A stretch of 64,000 bases of DNA from Phialocephala subalpina (Eukaryota; Ascomycota; Leotiomycetes; Helotiales; Mollisiaceae), in assembly GCA_900073065.1 (NCBI GenBank), contig FJOG01000007.1:96076-160075 (forward strand), given 5' to 3'. Below are positions 44,559 through 55,604 of the stretch, in pieces. Below the pieces are notes generated by a model that worked only from the letters and a program-made list of their open reading frames with translations, ran no database searches and was not told where the DNA came from. The translations under genes and the position numbers were made by a program. Within the stretch, counting starts at the first letter, position 1. Each line of letters begins with the position of its first letter.

Positions 44559-44611
44559 ACCAAAGTGGAGCTTAATTTGTTCTCCACTATGGTTTGTTCT
44601 CCGTTTTGGGA
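44541..44611. mobile_element. 71-bp imperfect hairpin, MITE-like
   Basis: Two 30-bp arms (44541-44570 and 44582-44611) are inverted copies with about two mismatches, separated by an 11-base loop. The arms begin TCCCAAAGCGGAGAACAAAC and end in its complement. Such a stem could be a miniature inverted-repeat element or a transcript hairpin. It overlaps the 5' edge of the coding frame of the transcription-factor-like gene. Confidence 0.7.
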
Positions 44612-44741
44612 CTAGTCGGGTCTGCGGGGTCGCACCGACGCAGCCGAGTTACGAGAATGCATATCCAATAGGGGATCTCCCGACGGCATGGGGAGTTGCT
44701 TTTCCCTCCTCTCAACACCAAAAGTGTCTTGTCCCAGACTA

Positions 44742-44777
44742 GGGTCAAAATGGGCCAACTTGGGCCAACTCGGGCTA
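44742..44777. promoter_or_regulatory. 10-bp repeat array 1 (TGGGCCAACT type)
   Basis: Two perfect decamers TGGGCCAACT (44751, 44761) flanked by weaker units, about 270-300 bp upstream of the membrane-protein ATG at 45045. The same decamer family occurs at 47231 and 50310. Confidence 0.55.
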
Positions 44778-45044
44778 TTTTAAAGGCGGCGAGTTCCTTG
44801 GAAACGAAGTGAGATCGTCCGAGATAAGGAAATTGCGTGGGGAAGTTTTCAGCATGAATGTCATTATGGAGAAAGATGGGGCCCATTTTCATATAAAAAG
44901 GAAGCTCTATGAACGAGACTAATTCTCCTGCAAGTGCCCTCCTCTCTCTGCCTCTAGCCTTGCACAAACGAGGCAATGAGATTTGGCCCCCGCCCCCCCG
45001 CCCTCCCCACCGCAACTTTCAAGTCTGTGTTCCCTGCCTCAACC

Positions 45045-46015
45045 ATGGACGGACGAGCTGTCGTTGCTTTGAGTAGTACAATACTCCTCATTGCACCAAT
45101 CCAATACTACATTCGACATAAGCAGAGGATGTGGTTTGAGCTGCTCATCGTATTGGCTTTTCTCCTGTTCTCAGTCTGCTTGTTGGTGGTATCGTGTCTC
45201 CAGCAATTTGCCAGTAAGAGTAACTTGCTCACATATTTCTTGTAAGCTAACGAATGAGACCATGGCAGATTCTTCCAGCCATACTTGTTCTGCCTGCTCT
45301 TGGTATCAGATCTCGCCACACTGTGTGATGTATGTTTCCTCTTCAACTGAAAAATACCGTACAAGAGCTGAATCCGAGATAGGCTGCGAGACTTGAGCCC
45401 GTTCTAGATTACATTCACTTTTCCCCATATGATATTCTTCGCAAGGTGTTAGTGGCTGCATCAGTCGGTTTACTTCTGAATGTTTTGGTCGTATTTGTCC
45501 TGGGTGTTCCTTCTTGTTTGTAAGTGTTGATCCTTATCAATCAAACTCTTGATTGATATTTCTGCAGCACCACCTCGCCGACAAGTTTTTACCGAATACT
45601 TGCTATACTTTCCTTTGGTCTCACATCTGCTCTGTACATCATCCTCACCGTAATGGCAATATGCACCTGGTTGAAAACTCGGTATACAGAAGGTTGGAGG
45701 TTGAAGGGCTACCTTATCGGCACCGCATTGGCTTGCGCGGTGCAGGTTGTGTCTATCACCATCATCGTCTTTAAATATGGATTGGATGGACTTGCTGCTG
45801 AGATACCGAGATGGGTAAGATGCCTTCTCCTTTCACACTCGGTGAATTCCTATATTGACTACATACAGATTATTCTCTCCTTCCGCATTGCACTTCCAAT
45901 TTGGCTCGGCCTGCTGAAGGCAACACGTAAAAAGGACGACTTCCAGATCCCTGGATTTGCAGAGTTCCCGAGGTCTGAGGCAGGAGACGGAGTTGTCCTC
46001 AACTGTGGTGTCTAG
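45045..46015 (+). CDS. Multi-pass membrane protein, 256 aa
   Basis: Exons 45045-45213, 45259-45329, 45383-45519, 45568-45814 and 45869-46015 give 771 nt with no stop. The protein starts MDGRAVVALSSTILLIAPIQ and shows about seven hydrophobic helices: residues about 5-20, 30-52, 60-75, 100-122, 135-158, 175-195 and 208-222. A short charged loop (KTRYTEGWRLKG) and a cytosolic tail (KATRKKDDFQIPGFAEF) follow. Seven helices recall fungal rhodopsin-like or PTH11-like families, but there is no CFEM domain or retinal Lys motif that I can see. The acceptors of introns 1 and 2 were chosen by frame. Likely a plasma-membrane or endomembrane protein. Function unknown. Confidence 0.65.
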
Positions 46016-46416
46016 ATGAATAGAATGGAAGTTTAGATAGCAAGCACCATCTTCGTTCGATCTGCCCTTGTGATCGCCCGCAAATTGCCCATGTGATTCA
46101 ATAGATGGCTTCGAATTCGACAGCGTATCCATCTGAAAGAAAAATGCGACGTCGATGTTCCTCTCTTCTGCACAAGCCACATTGGGATCAATCCATAGGG
46201 GAAGCGAGTTCTACTAACCAAAAGGGGATAAAAAGTTGAGAGTCGACGTTTTTGATGGATGTCCATTCGGTTAGGTGAAACCCCATGGTCAGCCATTGAA
46301 CACCTGCCGGCACTGATTTTATGTCTGCACTGTCAGTCGTGCAGCTATGGGGAATAAGAGAAGTCTAAAATACAGCTCTTCCCCGCTGCGAGAGTTCACT
46401 TCATCTTGAGCACGCA

Positions 46417-47054
46417 ATGGACTCTTCAACCTCAGCTGCGCCGGAGCAGCAATTCAGCTCGTTAACGGATCAGCTTCGGCCAAGGCAGGATATCATCACC
46501 GTCTGTTCAAAAACTACCAGAGGAATCAGGATTGAGCCAGGCTTCTCCTTTTCATTTCATTGTGCCGAAGTCACTCCCAACTCTCACACCTTAACCTTCA
46601 GACCCATCGATGTTATTGCTGGTCGAGGAGAGAAAGGAAAACTCCATCCTTCTGCGTGGATGCCCATCATTGCTGAGGGACGTATGAGACTGGGCGAGAA
46701 GGCAATCTTCAAAACAAGAGCTATTGACGGGAACTCGTATGAGACCATACTCGTCTTGTATTATCACTTCCACTGCATAAAGAAATCCAGCTGATATATT
46801 CTAGCTTTATTAGAATCGTGGCGGTCAGTCGCGAAGAAGGTCTAACCTCCTCCTGGAGTGAATATCCCTTGAAAGCCGAAGAGTTCAAGACGCCCAATAT
46901 CGGGTGGCGCGATATGACGGAGCAGAAGAAGTGGTGGGAAGCCTTCAACTGTCATGATGCTTCGCAAGCGGTCGCTTCGGTCGGCTCTCGTATGCATTGG
47001 CAGATTGACCCCAAGAACCATCATGTAAGAGCTGGCTGGTTTTCGCCGTCGTGA
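46417..47054 (+). CDS. Hypothetical protein, 189 aa
   Basis: Exons 46417-46736 and 46805-47054 close in frame; the intron has GTATGA, a CAGCTGAT branch and TCTAG. Starts MDSSTSAAPEQQFSSLTDQL. The first half has beta-strand-like segments (IRIEPGFSFSFHCAEVTPNS; HTLTFRPIDVIAGRG), the second a Trp-rich region (KKWWEAFNCHDASQAVAS). No known motif. It lies between the two membrane-protein genes and is co-oriented with them. Confidence 0.55.
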
Positions 47055-47230
47055 GTGGACACGCGGTGATTGGTCAAGGATGCAATGAGACCGGAGGCTG
47101 GCCGCTTACCTCAACTTAAAGAAAGCAATCTGCAACGCCTGTAATCCCTTGCCAAGCCATGCCTGTTCTAATCTTGGTTCGCATACGCCACGTTCCAGTC
47201 TCTCGGCCCATAGTGAGCGGAGTTAGTCCA

Positions 47231-47290
47231 AGTGGCCCATGTTGGCCCATGTTGGCCCATGTTGGCCCGAGTTGGCCCGAGTTGGCCCAG
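47231..47290. promoter_or_regulatory. 10-bp repeat array 2 (GTTGGCCCAT type)
   Basis: Six contiguous decamers with exact 10-bp spacing: AGTGGCCCAT, GTTGGCCCAT twice, GTTGGCCCGA twice, GTTGGCCCAG. About 400 bp upstream of the ATG at 47691. The reverse complement matches the decamer at 44751. Confidence 0.7.
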
Positions 47291-47690
47291 GAGAAGATTG
47301 GGTTTTGGCAGGTGGGTGGCTTACAACTAGGCCTGACATAGTGGCCTGGTTAAGATCAACCTATTAGAAGCATAATCGAAAGAGGATCGCCGATAAGGGC
47401 ACAGCTGTTGGTGCAGAACCGTTTCTGTTCCAGATACATCCCAACCAGGGATCGGCGACTCTCCTGCAGGAGGTGGAACAAGCTCCAGGTCGTGGAAGGA
47501 TACAGTGTTGCATCAATGCATGCAGTGTAATCTGATCACAAATTATCAAGATGAGACGTTAGGGGAGTCGCCAACACTCGTTGCGTGATGGCGAAAGGCG
47601 GCTTCCTGCTACGGACATCAGCCTTTGCCATATATTCCACCGGAGTGTCTTCCTCGTCTTGTACCTCTGTTGAAATCCCCTCACATCATC

Positions 47691-48403
47691 ATGGACACTC
47701 AGCACCCAGCGCAATTCCTTGTCGTCCTTTTGGGACTGGTTGACTTCCTTTCTGCCGTCCTCGATATACATGAGTCTTATACCCTCCAGCTTCGCGATCA
47801 GAGACTTTGGGGCCGTAAAAGTCGATCTTTTGAGGGCATACTTGTAACACACGTCACTGCCTGCTTATTTGCAACTCTGGCTTTCTTCGCGTTGATGGTT
47901 CTCTTCGTTCTGGCCAGTCTCTCTGGTATGGCAAACAAAGCAGTCGCACTCCGCTTTCCAAAGTACTGACTGTCGCAGGTGACTCTTTGAATCTGCTCCT
48001 TACATTGGCCGTCGACGTCTCCCTCCTCTCCCGCGAAGTGCTCAAAGAGGGCTACAGTTGCTGGCTTGCCTTTGCCACAGCAGTCTATCAGTTCACCGGA
48101 TTCACTCTTTCTGTTTTTAGGTGGGTACCCTTCTCCCTGAGAATGCATCCCGCATTGACCATGAACAGCTATGGTACTCGATATACAACATTGCTCCGTA
48201 TCGGCTTTACTACAATGAGAACAGGCTCTTTCATGGGCTGGGTGACGCTGGCGATTCAGTCATATCCACATACAACCCAAACAGTCCCTGCCGCTCTTGT
48301 ATCGTTTGCTGGATTTTCCATGGTCTGCTTTGCCTTCTGGAACATCTTCCATATATCAAATTGCGATCTCGTGTCATTGAGTCAAGTAGAACTCTACCCT
48401 TAA
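47691..48403 (+). CDS. Multi-pass membrane protein, 203 aa
   Basis: Exons 47691-47925, 47979-48120 and 48169-48403 give 612 nt, no stop. Starts MDTQHPAQFLVVLLGLVDFL; about six hydrophobic helices (residues 7-28, 52-80, 83-96, 104-122, 140-158, 165-185). Similar in size, intron density and orientation to the membrane gene at 45045, though the sequences do not align obviously. Introns have GTATGG and GTGGGT donors. No family recognised. Confidence 0.6.
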
Positions 48404-49282
48404 AAACCTCGCGCGAAGGCTGACATTGTCCAGGTGAACATTTGGGTATTCTTGTCTTGTTCGGTTTCGACGAAGGTTCTCTTCATCATGAAGTCGGCTG
48501 CTCCAACCGCACGATCGAGATTCGCAGGCTTACGTCTTCCGTGCGCAGCACCAGATCAGGTTCTGAAAGAGGGCAACTGCAGGTGGCTATATGATCAGGG
48601 CAAAGGCATTGGCCGACAAGGCTCGAGAACCTTGTCTGCTTGATATGGAGGCGCTGGCAGTGGATGAAGCGGTGAAAGGAGCTAGCGTAGGTAACCTTTA
48701 TATATGATAGGCAATAGATGCATTTACTCATAGCTCTCAATGTTTCCAAATATTCATGATCAAGGTCACATGCTTGCGGCTTAAAACTCGGCTCAAGAAA
48801 TTCTCGCCAGCGAAGCTATTTATCACTGCCAACACATTGCTTTGCGCCTACGCTGCTCCCTCTCGCAGTAGCGACAATACACGAGATAAATTCACCTGGC
48901 ATTGATAAAACGAATCTATATCCTCTTACGCCCTATCCAAAGTAATCTGCTGCACCTGTCGCATACGATCAATCCTGCCCTCCTGGTTACGACAGCCTTC
49001 AACACGACCTGCGAAACCCTTTGAAACGCTCACTGTCTAAATGGCTGAGGTGTGAGATATTACGCCCATTCAATACTTGTCTGATGAAATAATAGGGAGA
49101 TAATGCCCTGCGTGGGGTACCCGAAGACATCATCTCGAAGATTTTTCCTCCCGAGGGTTACCCTCGAACCCTCTCCATGTCCGCCATTCAATACCTTCAC
49201 ATAACTGGACCCGACAAAATTCCGGAGGTGTTCGATGCTACAAATTTCGAGCGCACTGTACCGGCAGGACACAGCTGTCGTA
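48404..49282. other. Intergenic region, no confident gene
   Basis: A 69-codon frame at 48434 and short frames on the minus strand lack supporting features. A minus-strand frame at 49060-49443 overlaps the 3' end of the next gene in another frame and is treated as a shadow, although it could be a terminal exon. Confidence 0.4.
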
Positions 49283-50199
49283 TCATTGGTGGTAAAGGTG
49301 TGAAGTTCGTGCCGAAGTTGGAGTTGGGTACCAGGGCGTGAGGTTGAAAAACTCTCGGATTTTATGAGCATCCTCATGGTCGAGGTAGAAAAGGATACTG
49401 CTCGGCTTCTTCGAAGAATCGGTTCGCAAGAAGACAGTACCACATTCTGACTGGATCTGATTCGTCTGCAATTCCTCGTTCCATGGCTTGCTACGCTCGA
49501 CTCCCATGCGAATCATGTCTATCATCCGATCCCGCAAACAATTGGAAAACTGATATTCTTCTTTCGCTATATCAACATCGGTCAGCAAGCCGAAATCATA
49601 CCAAAAGGTAACATGCCATACTTACACGATGGGATTGGATCTGCCAGCAGCGTAGGAGACTCCAAGATGTCGCTGACTCTCGTTCGCTCAGCTTTTCCAC
49701 CTAGTGGTGAAGACTCCTTTGGGCTAGGTCCTCCCTCCGCCGGGTCTCTTGGTACTTCGCTGCTGGTGGAGAAAAGACATCTTATCAGATGCTCAAACGT
49801 TTCTTCCGATTCGTACCCGTCCTCAGCCGCCCATCTCTTGAAAAGTGCTTCCGTACCCTTATCGAACATGATTTGAATCTTGCGAGCTTCTGCACATTTC
49901 ATGGTTTTATTTCGCTCTTTGTATTCTCGCGCTGACCGAGGCGAGAAAGATATGAGAAAAACGACGAAGAATGCCGCAGAAACGTCTAAAGCATTTAGAT
50001 ACGCAATTCTTGAGCTTTTTTGGCGACCTTGGAGACTATTGGTAGTCTGGTTTTGACCTCGGAGTTGCGCAGACGTTTCTGTGGACGAGAATGTTATCGC
50101 AAATCGCTGCTTCAGCGCTCTATGGTCCTTCATAGGAATTTTGCGCGTCTCTGCCAGAGATCTCGCAACCTCCAAAAAGCCTCTAGCTGCTCGCGCCAT
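49283..50199 (-). CDS. Hypothetical protein, 285 aa
   Basis: Exons 50199-49626 and 49566-49283 give 858 nt with no stop. The intron has GTAAGT, a GCTGACC branch and a TATAG acceptor. Starts MARAARGFLEVARSLAETRK and has a possible membrane helix around ALDVSAAFFVVFLISFS (residues about 70-88). A helical region (FDKGTEALFKRWAAEDGYES) follows, and the C-terminal exon (KEEYQFSNCLRDRMIDMIRM) is also helical. No family recognised. A shorter product could start at the ATG encoding MKCAEARKIQIMF. Its start lies 110 bp from decamer array 3. Confidence 0.5.
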
Positions 50200-50309
50200 C
50201 TTGGTCGGATAGCTTGAATGCGAGGAAATGTGCTATGACCTGGGCGAATCCCTGGAAGGTTGAAGGTTGACTTCGAGTTCGGAGTGCTGCCTGAGCAGCA
50301 ATAGAACCT

Positions 50310-50359
50310 GGGACAACTTGGGACAACTTGGGCAAACTCGGGCCAAGTGGGACAACGAG
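50310..50359. promoter_or_regulatory. 10-bp repeat array 3 (GGGACAACTT type)
   Basis: Five decamer-spaced units: GGGACAACTT twice, GGGCAAACTC, GGGCCAAGTG, GGACAACGAG. The array is between the divergent start at 50199 and the 3' end of the small gene at 50395. Same family as arrays 1 and 2. Confidence 0.6.
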
Positions 50360-50394
50360 TGCACAAGTATGTTTTGGCGAACAGGGCCCATGGG

Positions 50395-50741
50395 TCACGA
50401 GCGTCGACTCGGGCCCCAGTGCTCCACGGCCCGCGTTCGAAATTCCTCCTCGGCGCGATCTGTCACTGCTGGGTTCAACCAGTTTTTGTCATCAAGGCCA
50501 TCGTAGATGATATCGAATATTTCACGTCGCTTTTTCTGCCACCAAATCGTGTTAGCCAGTGAAATGAACGAAGGTAAGAGGTGGATACAAGAAAATATTT
50601 CCAATAGTCATCTCGATTCCACTGCTCCTGAGACGAGATTCTAAACAGCTCCTCACGAAACTTCTGCGCTTGGGTGTTTGGGGTGATGCATAGTCTATCA
50701 GCCATATCGGGTAGGCGGATGGTGACCGGCTGGCTCGCCAT
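50395..50741 (-). CDS. Hypothetical small protein, 97 aa
   Basis: Exons 50741-50589 and 50535-50395 join in phase 0 through an intron with GTATCC donor, GGCTAACA branch and GGCAG acceptor. Sequence starts MASQPVTIRLPDMADRLCIT; the second exon is strongly charged (KKRREIFDIIYDGLDDKNWL). Helical, probably soluble. No family recognised. Confidence 0.5.
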
Positions 50742-51056
50742 GAGGCTTCCTTGTCGCGGTTCTGAGCGCGGCTCGATGACAGCGATCCTGTCGCTAGCGT
50801 CTTGGCAGCGATGTGTCGACTCTGTCGCTAGCGTCCCTTTGATTCAGCCCCGCATTTACCGCCATGCCGCCGCTGTAACACGACCAATGTACGACCGGCA
50901 CAAAAGAACCACGTCCGAGCCAATAAAAGCCATGGGGAGATGATGAGTTCTGTTGCAGCCGAGGATGTATATTTATTTATTTCTCTCTCCCGGTGAAAAT
51001 GAGCCAACGAACTGCCTTGAAGTTCGCGTCTACAGCATTCTGAGATTGCGTTGACG

Positions 51057-52065
51057 ATGCCTCCGGAAGCTATCCATGAGATAGAGGTACTTCACCCTTC
51101 GCTTAATCTAATATATTTCTTACTGAGTCTTAGCAGAATCCACCTCGCGATAGATTGGAATTCTACAGAGAGTATTGCGGGAACACAAGCCAACAACTTG
51201 CGAGAGCCGTAAAGGAAGTCCAAATACCAGGGTCCACAACGCTTTCGAAGGGAAGGTCAACGACTCCAGATTATTTTGGTGAATGCTCAGATGAAAGCTC
51301 AGTTGCGCTGGGTGCTGAACTGCATCAACTTGCTACCCTCGCTCTCGAAAAAGCCAAAACCGAGAAGCAGACATCGACAAGCTTGTCCATAAGATCTTTC
51401 CAGGGTCGTGTCCAAAAAAGCAGACCCTTTACCCGGCAATTTCAACCAAACCTTCCAGAGATTCAACGCCTCCTTGATGACCAGACATCTCCAACCACAG
51501 CTCCTCCTCCATCCGAGCTCCCCAATTTTCAAATCTTTGTCGGAAACCTAGGAGTTGTGAGACCTCCAACCACAGCTCCTCCTCGACCCAAGCCCCCCAA
51601 TTTTCAAAGCCTTACCAAGCACCTAGGAGTTGTGACATCTCCAACCACGGCTGCTCCACCAGAGCTCCTCGATGTTCAAACCTTCACCAAAGACATGGAA
51701 ATTGTCAGGAACCGCACATTTTCAGCTATTCCCGCCTTGTCGCTGGAAGATGCTCAATGCTTGAAAATCAAGGAAGCATACGAACCTTCTCGTATATCTC
51801 CTACTGACAGGAACTGGGGTTCTCCGTACCAAGCGATGCTAGTGCGTGCTTACCTCACCGGCGATAGCATGGAAGCGATTCATGGCAAATGTCGACATCT
51901 TGTCCCTGGAAGGTAAGTCGGAAATCTCCAGTAACCATGGCTCTCGCTGAATATTGCAGCGCTATCACGTATGTAGAACAGTATCTACGATGGGGATTTC
52001 CTCTGCCGGAGCACAGAGGTCCTTGGATAGAACGGGCCTGCCAAATTGTAAATGATGAGTCATAA
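51057..52065 (+). CDS. Hypothetical protein with three internal Pro/Thr repeats, 304 aa
   Basis: Exons 51057-51086, 51134-51912 and 51960-52065 give 915 nt, no stop. Starts MPPEAIHEIEQNPPRDRLEF. Residues about 137-205 contain three tandem repeats of about 26-28 residues (SPTTAPPPSELPNFQ..., RPPTTAPPRPKPPNFQ..., TSPTTAAPPELLDVQ...), each with an LGVV-like end. The last 80 residues (YQAMLVRAYLTGDSMEAIHG, then YVEQYLRWGFP) resemble a helix-turn-helix of Myb/clr5 type, but weakly. Possibly a nuclear protein. No firm family. Confidence 0.55.
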
Positions 52066-52235
52066 AGAATGTGATATCAGGGTTTTGTTTCTAGAATACA
52101 TGTATGTTTCTAAGAAAGATGCCCTCCAGCGCATACGAGATTGCCAACAATTTCAAAAACAATCTAGTCCCATGGAAAACCCAAAGCAAAATGACATATC
52201 ATAGAAACGCAACCAAGTTAAAGACCACTCCCGCT

Positions 52236-52670
52236 TCAAAGCATTTCCTTGAACCCCTTACCTCGCGGTACCACCCCCTCTTCCTCCATGACATGTTCGA
52301 AGTGAGCCTGAGGATCGGGATCCGCGAAGGAGATAAGAAGGAGGCCCTTCTCTTGTGCCATGTCGTACGCCCTGAGACCTTCGGGGGTAACAACTTGGAT
52401 GCCCTCTGGAGTCAGATGAACATCAACACAATCACCACCATCCTTGTCGCTGTATAGTTTCCCCCGCCCCTCATAGCGAGGGGGGCTGGACGTAAGGTCT
52501 GATTTCGAGGCTGGAACAACCTCTATCTCGTTGTTGGTGAGGATGGTATGTGCAACGGTGACCATTCGCTTGGGAAGGGGTCCCACGACTGGGCGAATAT
52601 ATCCGAGATCGGCACTATCGTGAACGGTGATTTTGTTCTGGCGTAAGATGTGGGAGATGAAGAGACACAT
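52236..52670 (-). CDS. Hypothetical protein, 144 aa
   Basis: Open frame from ATG 52670 (MCLFISHILRQNKITVHDSA) to 52236. The frame is open to about 52712, where an acceptor-like CCAG suggests an upstream exon that I could not join in frame. The C-terminal half has a clear alternating pattern (VHLTPEGIQVVTPEGLRAYD; LLLISFADPDPQAHFEHVME). No family recognised. Confidence 0.45.
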   Translation of the reverse strand: MCLFISHILRQNKITVHDSADLGYIRPVVGPLPKRMVTVAHTILTNNEIEVVPASKSDLTSSPPRYEGRGKLYSDKDGGDCVDVHLTPEGIQVVTPEGLRAYDMAQEKGLLLISFADPDPQAHFEHVMEEEGVVPRGKGFKEML

Positions 52671-53278
52671 GTTGTAGAGGCGTTCTCTGGACGAACGGTT
52701 AGAAAGACACAATGTTAACAGGGGAATTCAACTTGCATTCTGGCTTTGGGTTTCGATATGACTTGCACACTCGCTGCTGAGGGAGTTCCATGGGTTAATA
52801 TACATCTACATCGATAAAAACCGGTACTCTGCAGGTGGCAGAGTGCTGGTCTCATGTACGGTTTCCCAATGCTGTCCATGGAGAAATGGGTTTTGGAACT
52901 CAGTTCACAGCAGCGCTTGCGGAAGGAATGACCAACCGTTCGTCCACAAAAGCGGACGGGCAGCGAGCCGGAGATATCGCTAGTGCATGCCTAATTTGGC
53001 AATTTCCCGAGCCTTTTCGGCTCCTTCCATTTCGGGTAACCTTAATCAGGGTTCAAAGCTTAATCAAGACGGCTGCTTACAAGATTCCGAGAATGGGAAA
53101 CGGGTAATCAAGCGAGTAAAAAGATCGAACGCAGAGAGGAGGGGATTCTATTTTCGGGAATGCAGAAAACACGAACACTTTCATCCAATGAGATCTCATG
53201 AAAACAATAATTTTATTCTCGAATTTTGCTCGTTCATTGGCTTATAAAAATACAATACGAAGGTAGAGCATAGACAAT

Positions 53279-55242
53279 TTAAACAATATCCGCGACATCC
53301 CTTCTGATGGTGGGGGACTGCGGTCCTAGGTCCATGCTCCTTTCCGACTTCTCATCGAGGGTTTCAAGCTTAGATGACATACCCGAATGCGTCTTCACCA
53401 GACGTTTTTCGTCATCCTGGCTGCTGAGTCTTGAAGATCTCAACATACGCGTTGGACGACTTCTTGTGACCATCCGATGCATTTCTACATCGTCCCTCTC
53501 AAGTTTGTGAATTCCCGGGTAGGCTTGTCGAACACCTTGCGGCTGAAACTCTGTCTCCGCAAATTCAATGTCCTGATATTCATTCATCGCCTTCAAGACC
53601 GTGCCCCGAATTGAGTCGCTGAAGTCAGCTTGTGCGCAGACTGTATAATCTTATGAGAAATTTGACAATCGTGCAGATAGATATACTCTCACCTGCCACC
53701 TTTGTCTTTCCTGGAGAACGTTGGATTCGTTTCAGCATCAGGGATTCGATGATCGGCAGAGCCTCCTTTTGGTATAGGAAGCGCCAGTGAGAGCTATTGG
53801 GAACTGGTGGAGGCTTTGTCTCCTTGTACGGATAGAAGCAGGAAAAAGTCAATATAAGCTTGTCTGGATTAGCACCGCTTCAAGAGACAAAATCAAGTCA
53901 AATTTGGCTCACATTTTCGCCGTCCAGCTCGTGGAGATCCTTAATCCAGTCAGAAGCCCACTCCTCTTGATCATTGTCTTCTAGTACCCAGTACACATCG
54001 ATCTTTCGTGTGATGAGGCCTCGTCGGTATTGGTATGCCCAGTATTCGTCCGGAAGTACTTTACGATCCGTCATATGTCGAATATAAGGAAGTATCCCAG
54101 CAATTCCTATGCCTTTCGCAACTAGGATCACCGTTTCATAACTATCGAGATGCAAATCTTTCCCGTAAGGTCCATCTAGTGTAACCGTCCGAACGGACTT
54201 TCGCGTGATTAATTCAGAGGTAATACCAGATTGTGGTCGAATGAGGAAGGACAACGACCTGGCAGCCATTGGGGCATCCCACCACGCCACCACGAAAGGA
54301 TGAGACTGAAATCGACGACGAGTTCCCATGTCAGAGAGAAATAAATAAAAATACTGCCCAGGGCGCACTCGTAGCTCCGTTGCCATCCGAATTGTCATTC
54401 TCATGGCGCCAACGTCGTTCTGTGTGGAGGTGCCCGTAAAGTGCGTTATCACAGCCTGATTTGTCTTGCGGTTCCAGCGCCGCCCCAGATTGTAGTACGC
54501 TACCCTCGAAAGTCGCCAAACCAGATTCAGAGTCCACAATGATAAAGATACTATCGGGAATACGAATGTGCTAGATTTAATCGAAGACAAATGCTGGAGT
54601 AAAGCCAAGACCGCGACGAAGGCGAAAAACAGGTGGACCTTCAAGAAGAACTCGTACATTAATCTGCGAACGAAGGACAATGAGACTAGGAGGAGCAGCG
54701 CCAGCGCTGAAGCCGACTGGCCTGATTGTCAGAAATTCCAAACCCATTTGCGAAAGACTTACAGAAATGCCAGAAATCTGAGAAGAGTCGAACGTCCATG
54801 GCTTCCCCGTCGCAATAACCAGAACGACGTGTAGCAGGCTTTGAAGAATCACAACCCTGCCAATCCAGTGATGTGCCAAATAGTAGGTATGGACGGAAAT
54901 TCCGAGGAAGTTAGCCAGCACACTTGTCCGACCTCCCAGAAATAACGGTATCATATTTATCGCTGCCATGGTGCCGGATCTCAGCAGAAGGTCTCCTGTG
55001 TTCTTGATGCCGATACCCATGCAGAAGCCATTTATGACAATGTAGGATCCTACCATGAGACCTTGAAATCTAGTGACGCTGCCGAAATAACGGCGGCGAA
55101 GCAATGGGTAGACTAACTTCTTGAGCGCCAAGACTTGGAAACGAGACACGAAGAAGTTGGCTGCAAGTGAGCCGATGCGATGAATGAGAAGGCAGGCGGA
55201 AACAGCAGCAACGGACACGGCGTACCACTGTGCGATATTCAT
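53279..55242 (-). CDS. Ferric reductase-like transmembrane oxidoreductase (FRE family)
   Basis: Exons 55242-54763, 54716-53913, 53858-53693 and 53640-53279 give 1812 nt, 603 aa, no stop. The N-terminus (MNIAQWYAVSVAAVSACLLI) is a membrane helix. The ferric-reductase core has two His pairs for two hemes: HHWIGRVVILQSLLH (13 apart) and VHLFFAFVAVLALLQH (14 apart). The FAD domain has RPGQYFYLF and SHPFVVAWW (usual HPFT). The NAD(P) region is VILVAKGIGIAGILPYI, where a GGxGI loop is expected, and the C-terminal part is VCAQADFSDSIRGTVL. FRE proteins pass electrons from NADPH across the membrane to Fe(III) or Cu(II). Divergent to the MADS-like gene. FRE genes are among the recurrent cargo of Starship elements. 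Confidence 0.85.
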
Positions 55243-55604
55243 GATGAGATGTTGTTAGTAAGAGCTTTTGCTATAAGGACTTTTGTACATCGAGGGGATG
55301 TTCTGGACTATTTGTGGTTGTGCTGTTTATTTTCAGGAAAATATTCCCCGGAACTGTCCTGGCGCATGCGCGCGGCAATTCCCAGATCCCAGATCCGACT
55401 AAAAGCGTTAAGTCCAAGGCGCTTAAGTATTGGGTGACCGCGCTCGCGCATACAAAGCGCCTGCGATGGTACCATTTCCGAGCAGATTCCTTATAAATTG
55501 TACGAAGGATTCTGTTTTCAACTTTCTTGAGATGAAAATTCCGAAAGCAAGCCAACCCATTGCCAAGTCATATCACCTTCACCAAAGAAGCTCGCTCGCA
55601 CAAG

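Noticed and set aside
44587..45015. 142-aa minus-strand frame as the missing 5' exon of the transcription-factor-like gene
   Set aside because: No Zn2Cys6 cysteine spacing, contains the decamer array and the promoter of the divergent membrane gene.
49060..49443. Minus-strand frame of 127 aa overlapping the 285-aa gene
   Set aside because: I could not find a phase-compatible junction to the upstream exon; the 285-aa model closes without it. It might be an alternative terminal exon.
52713..52810. Upstream exon with a GCAAGT donor for the gene at 52236
   Set aside because: Joining it through the CCAG acceptor creates an immediate TAG, so the junction is not supported.
54568..54834. Plus-strand frame of 88 aa inside the ferric reductase
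   Set aside because: Antisense shadow of membrane-helix codons in a well-supported gene.
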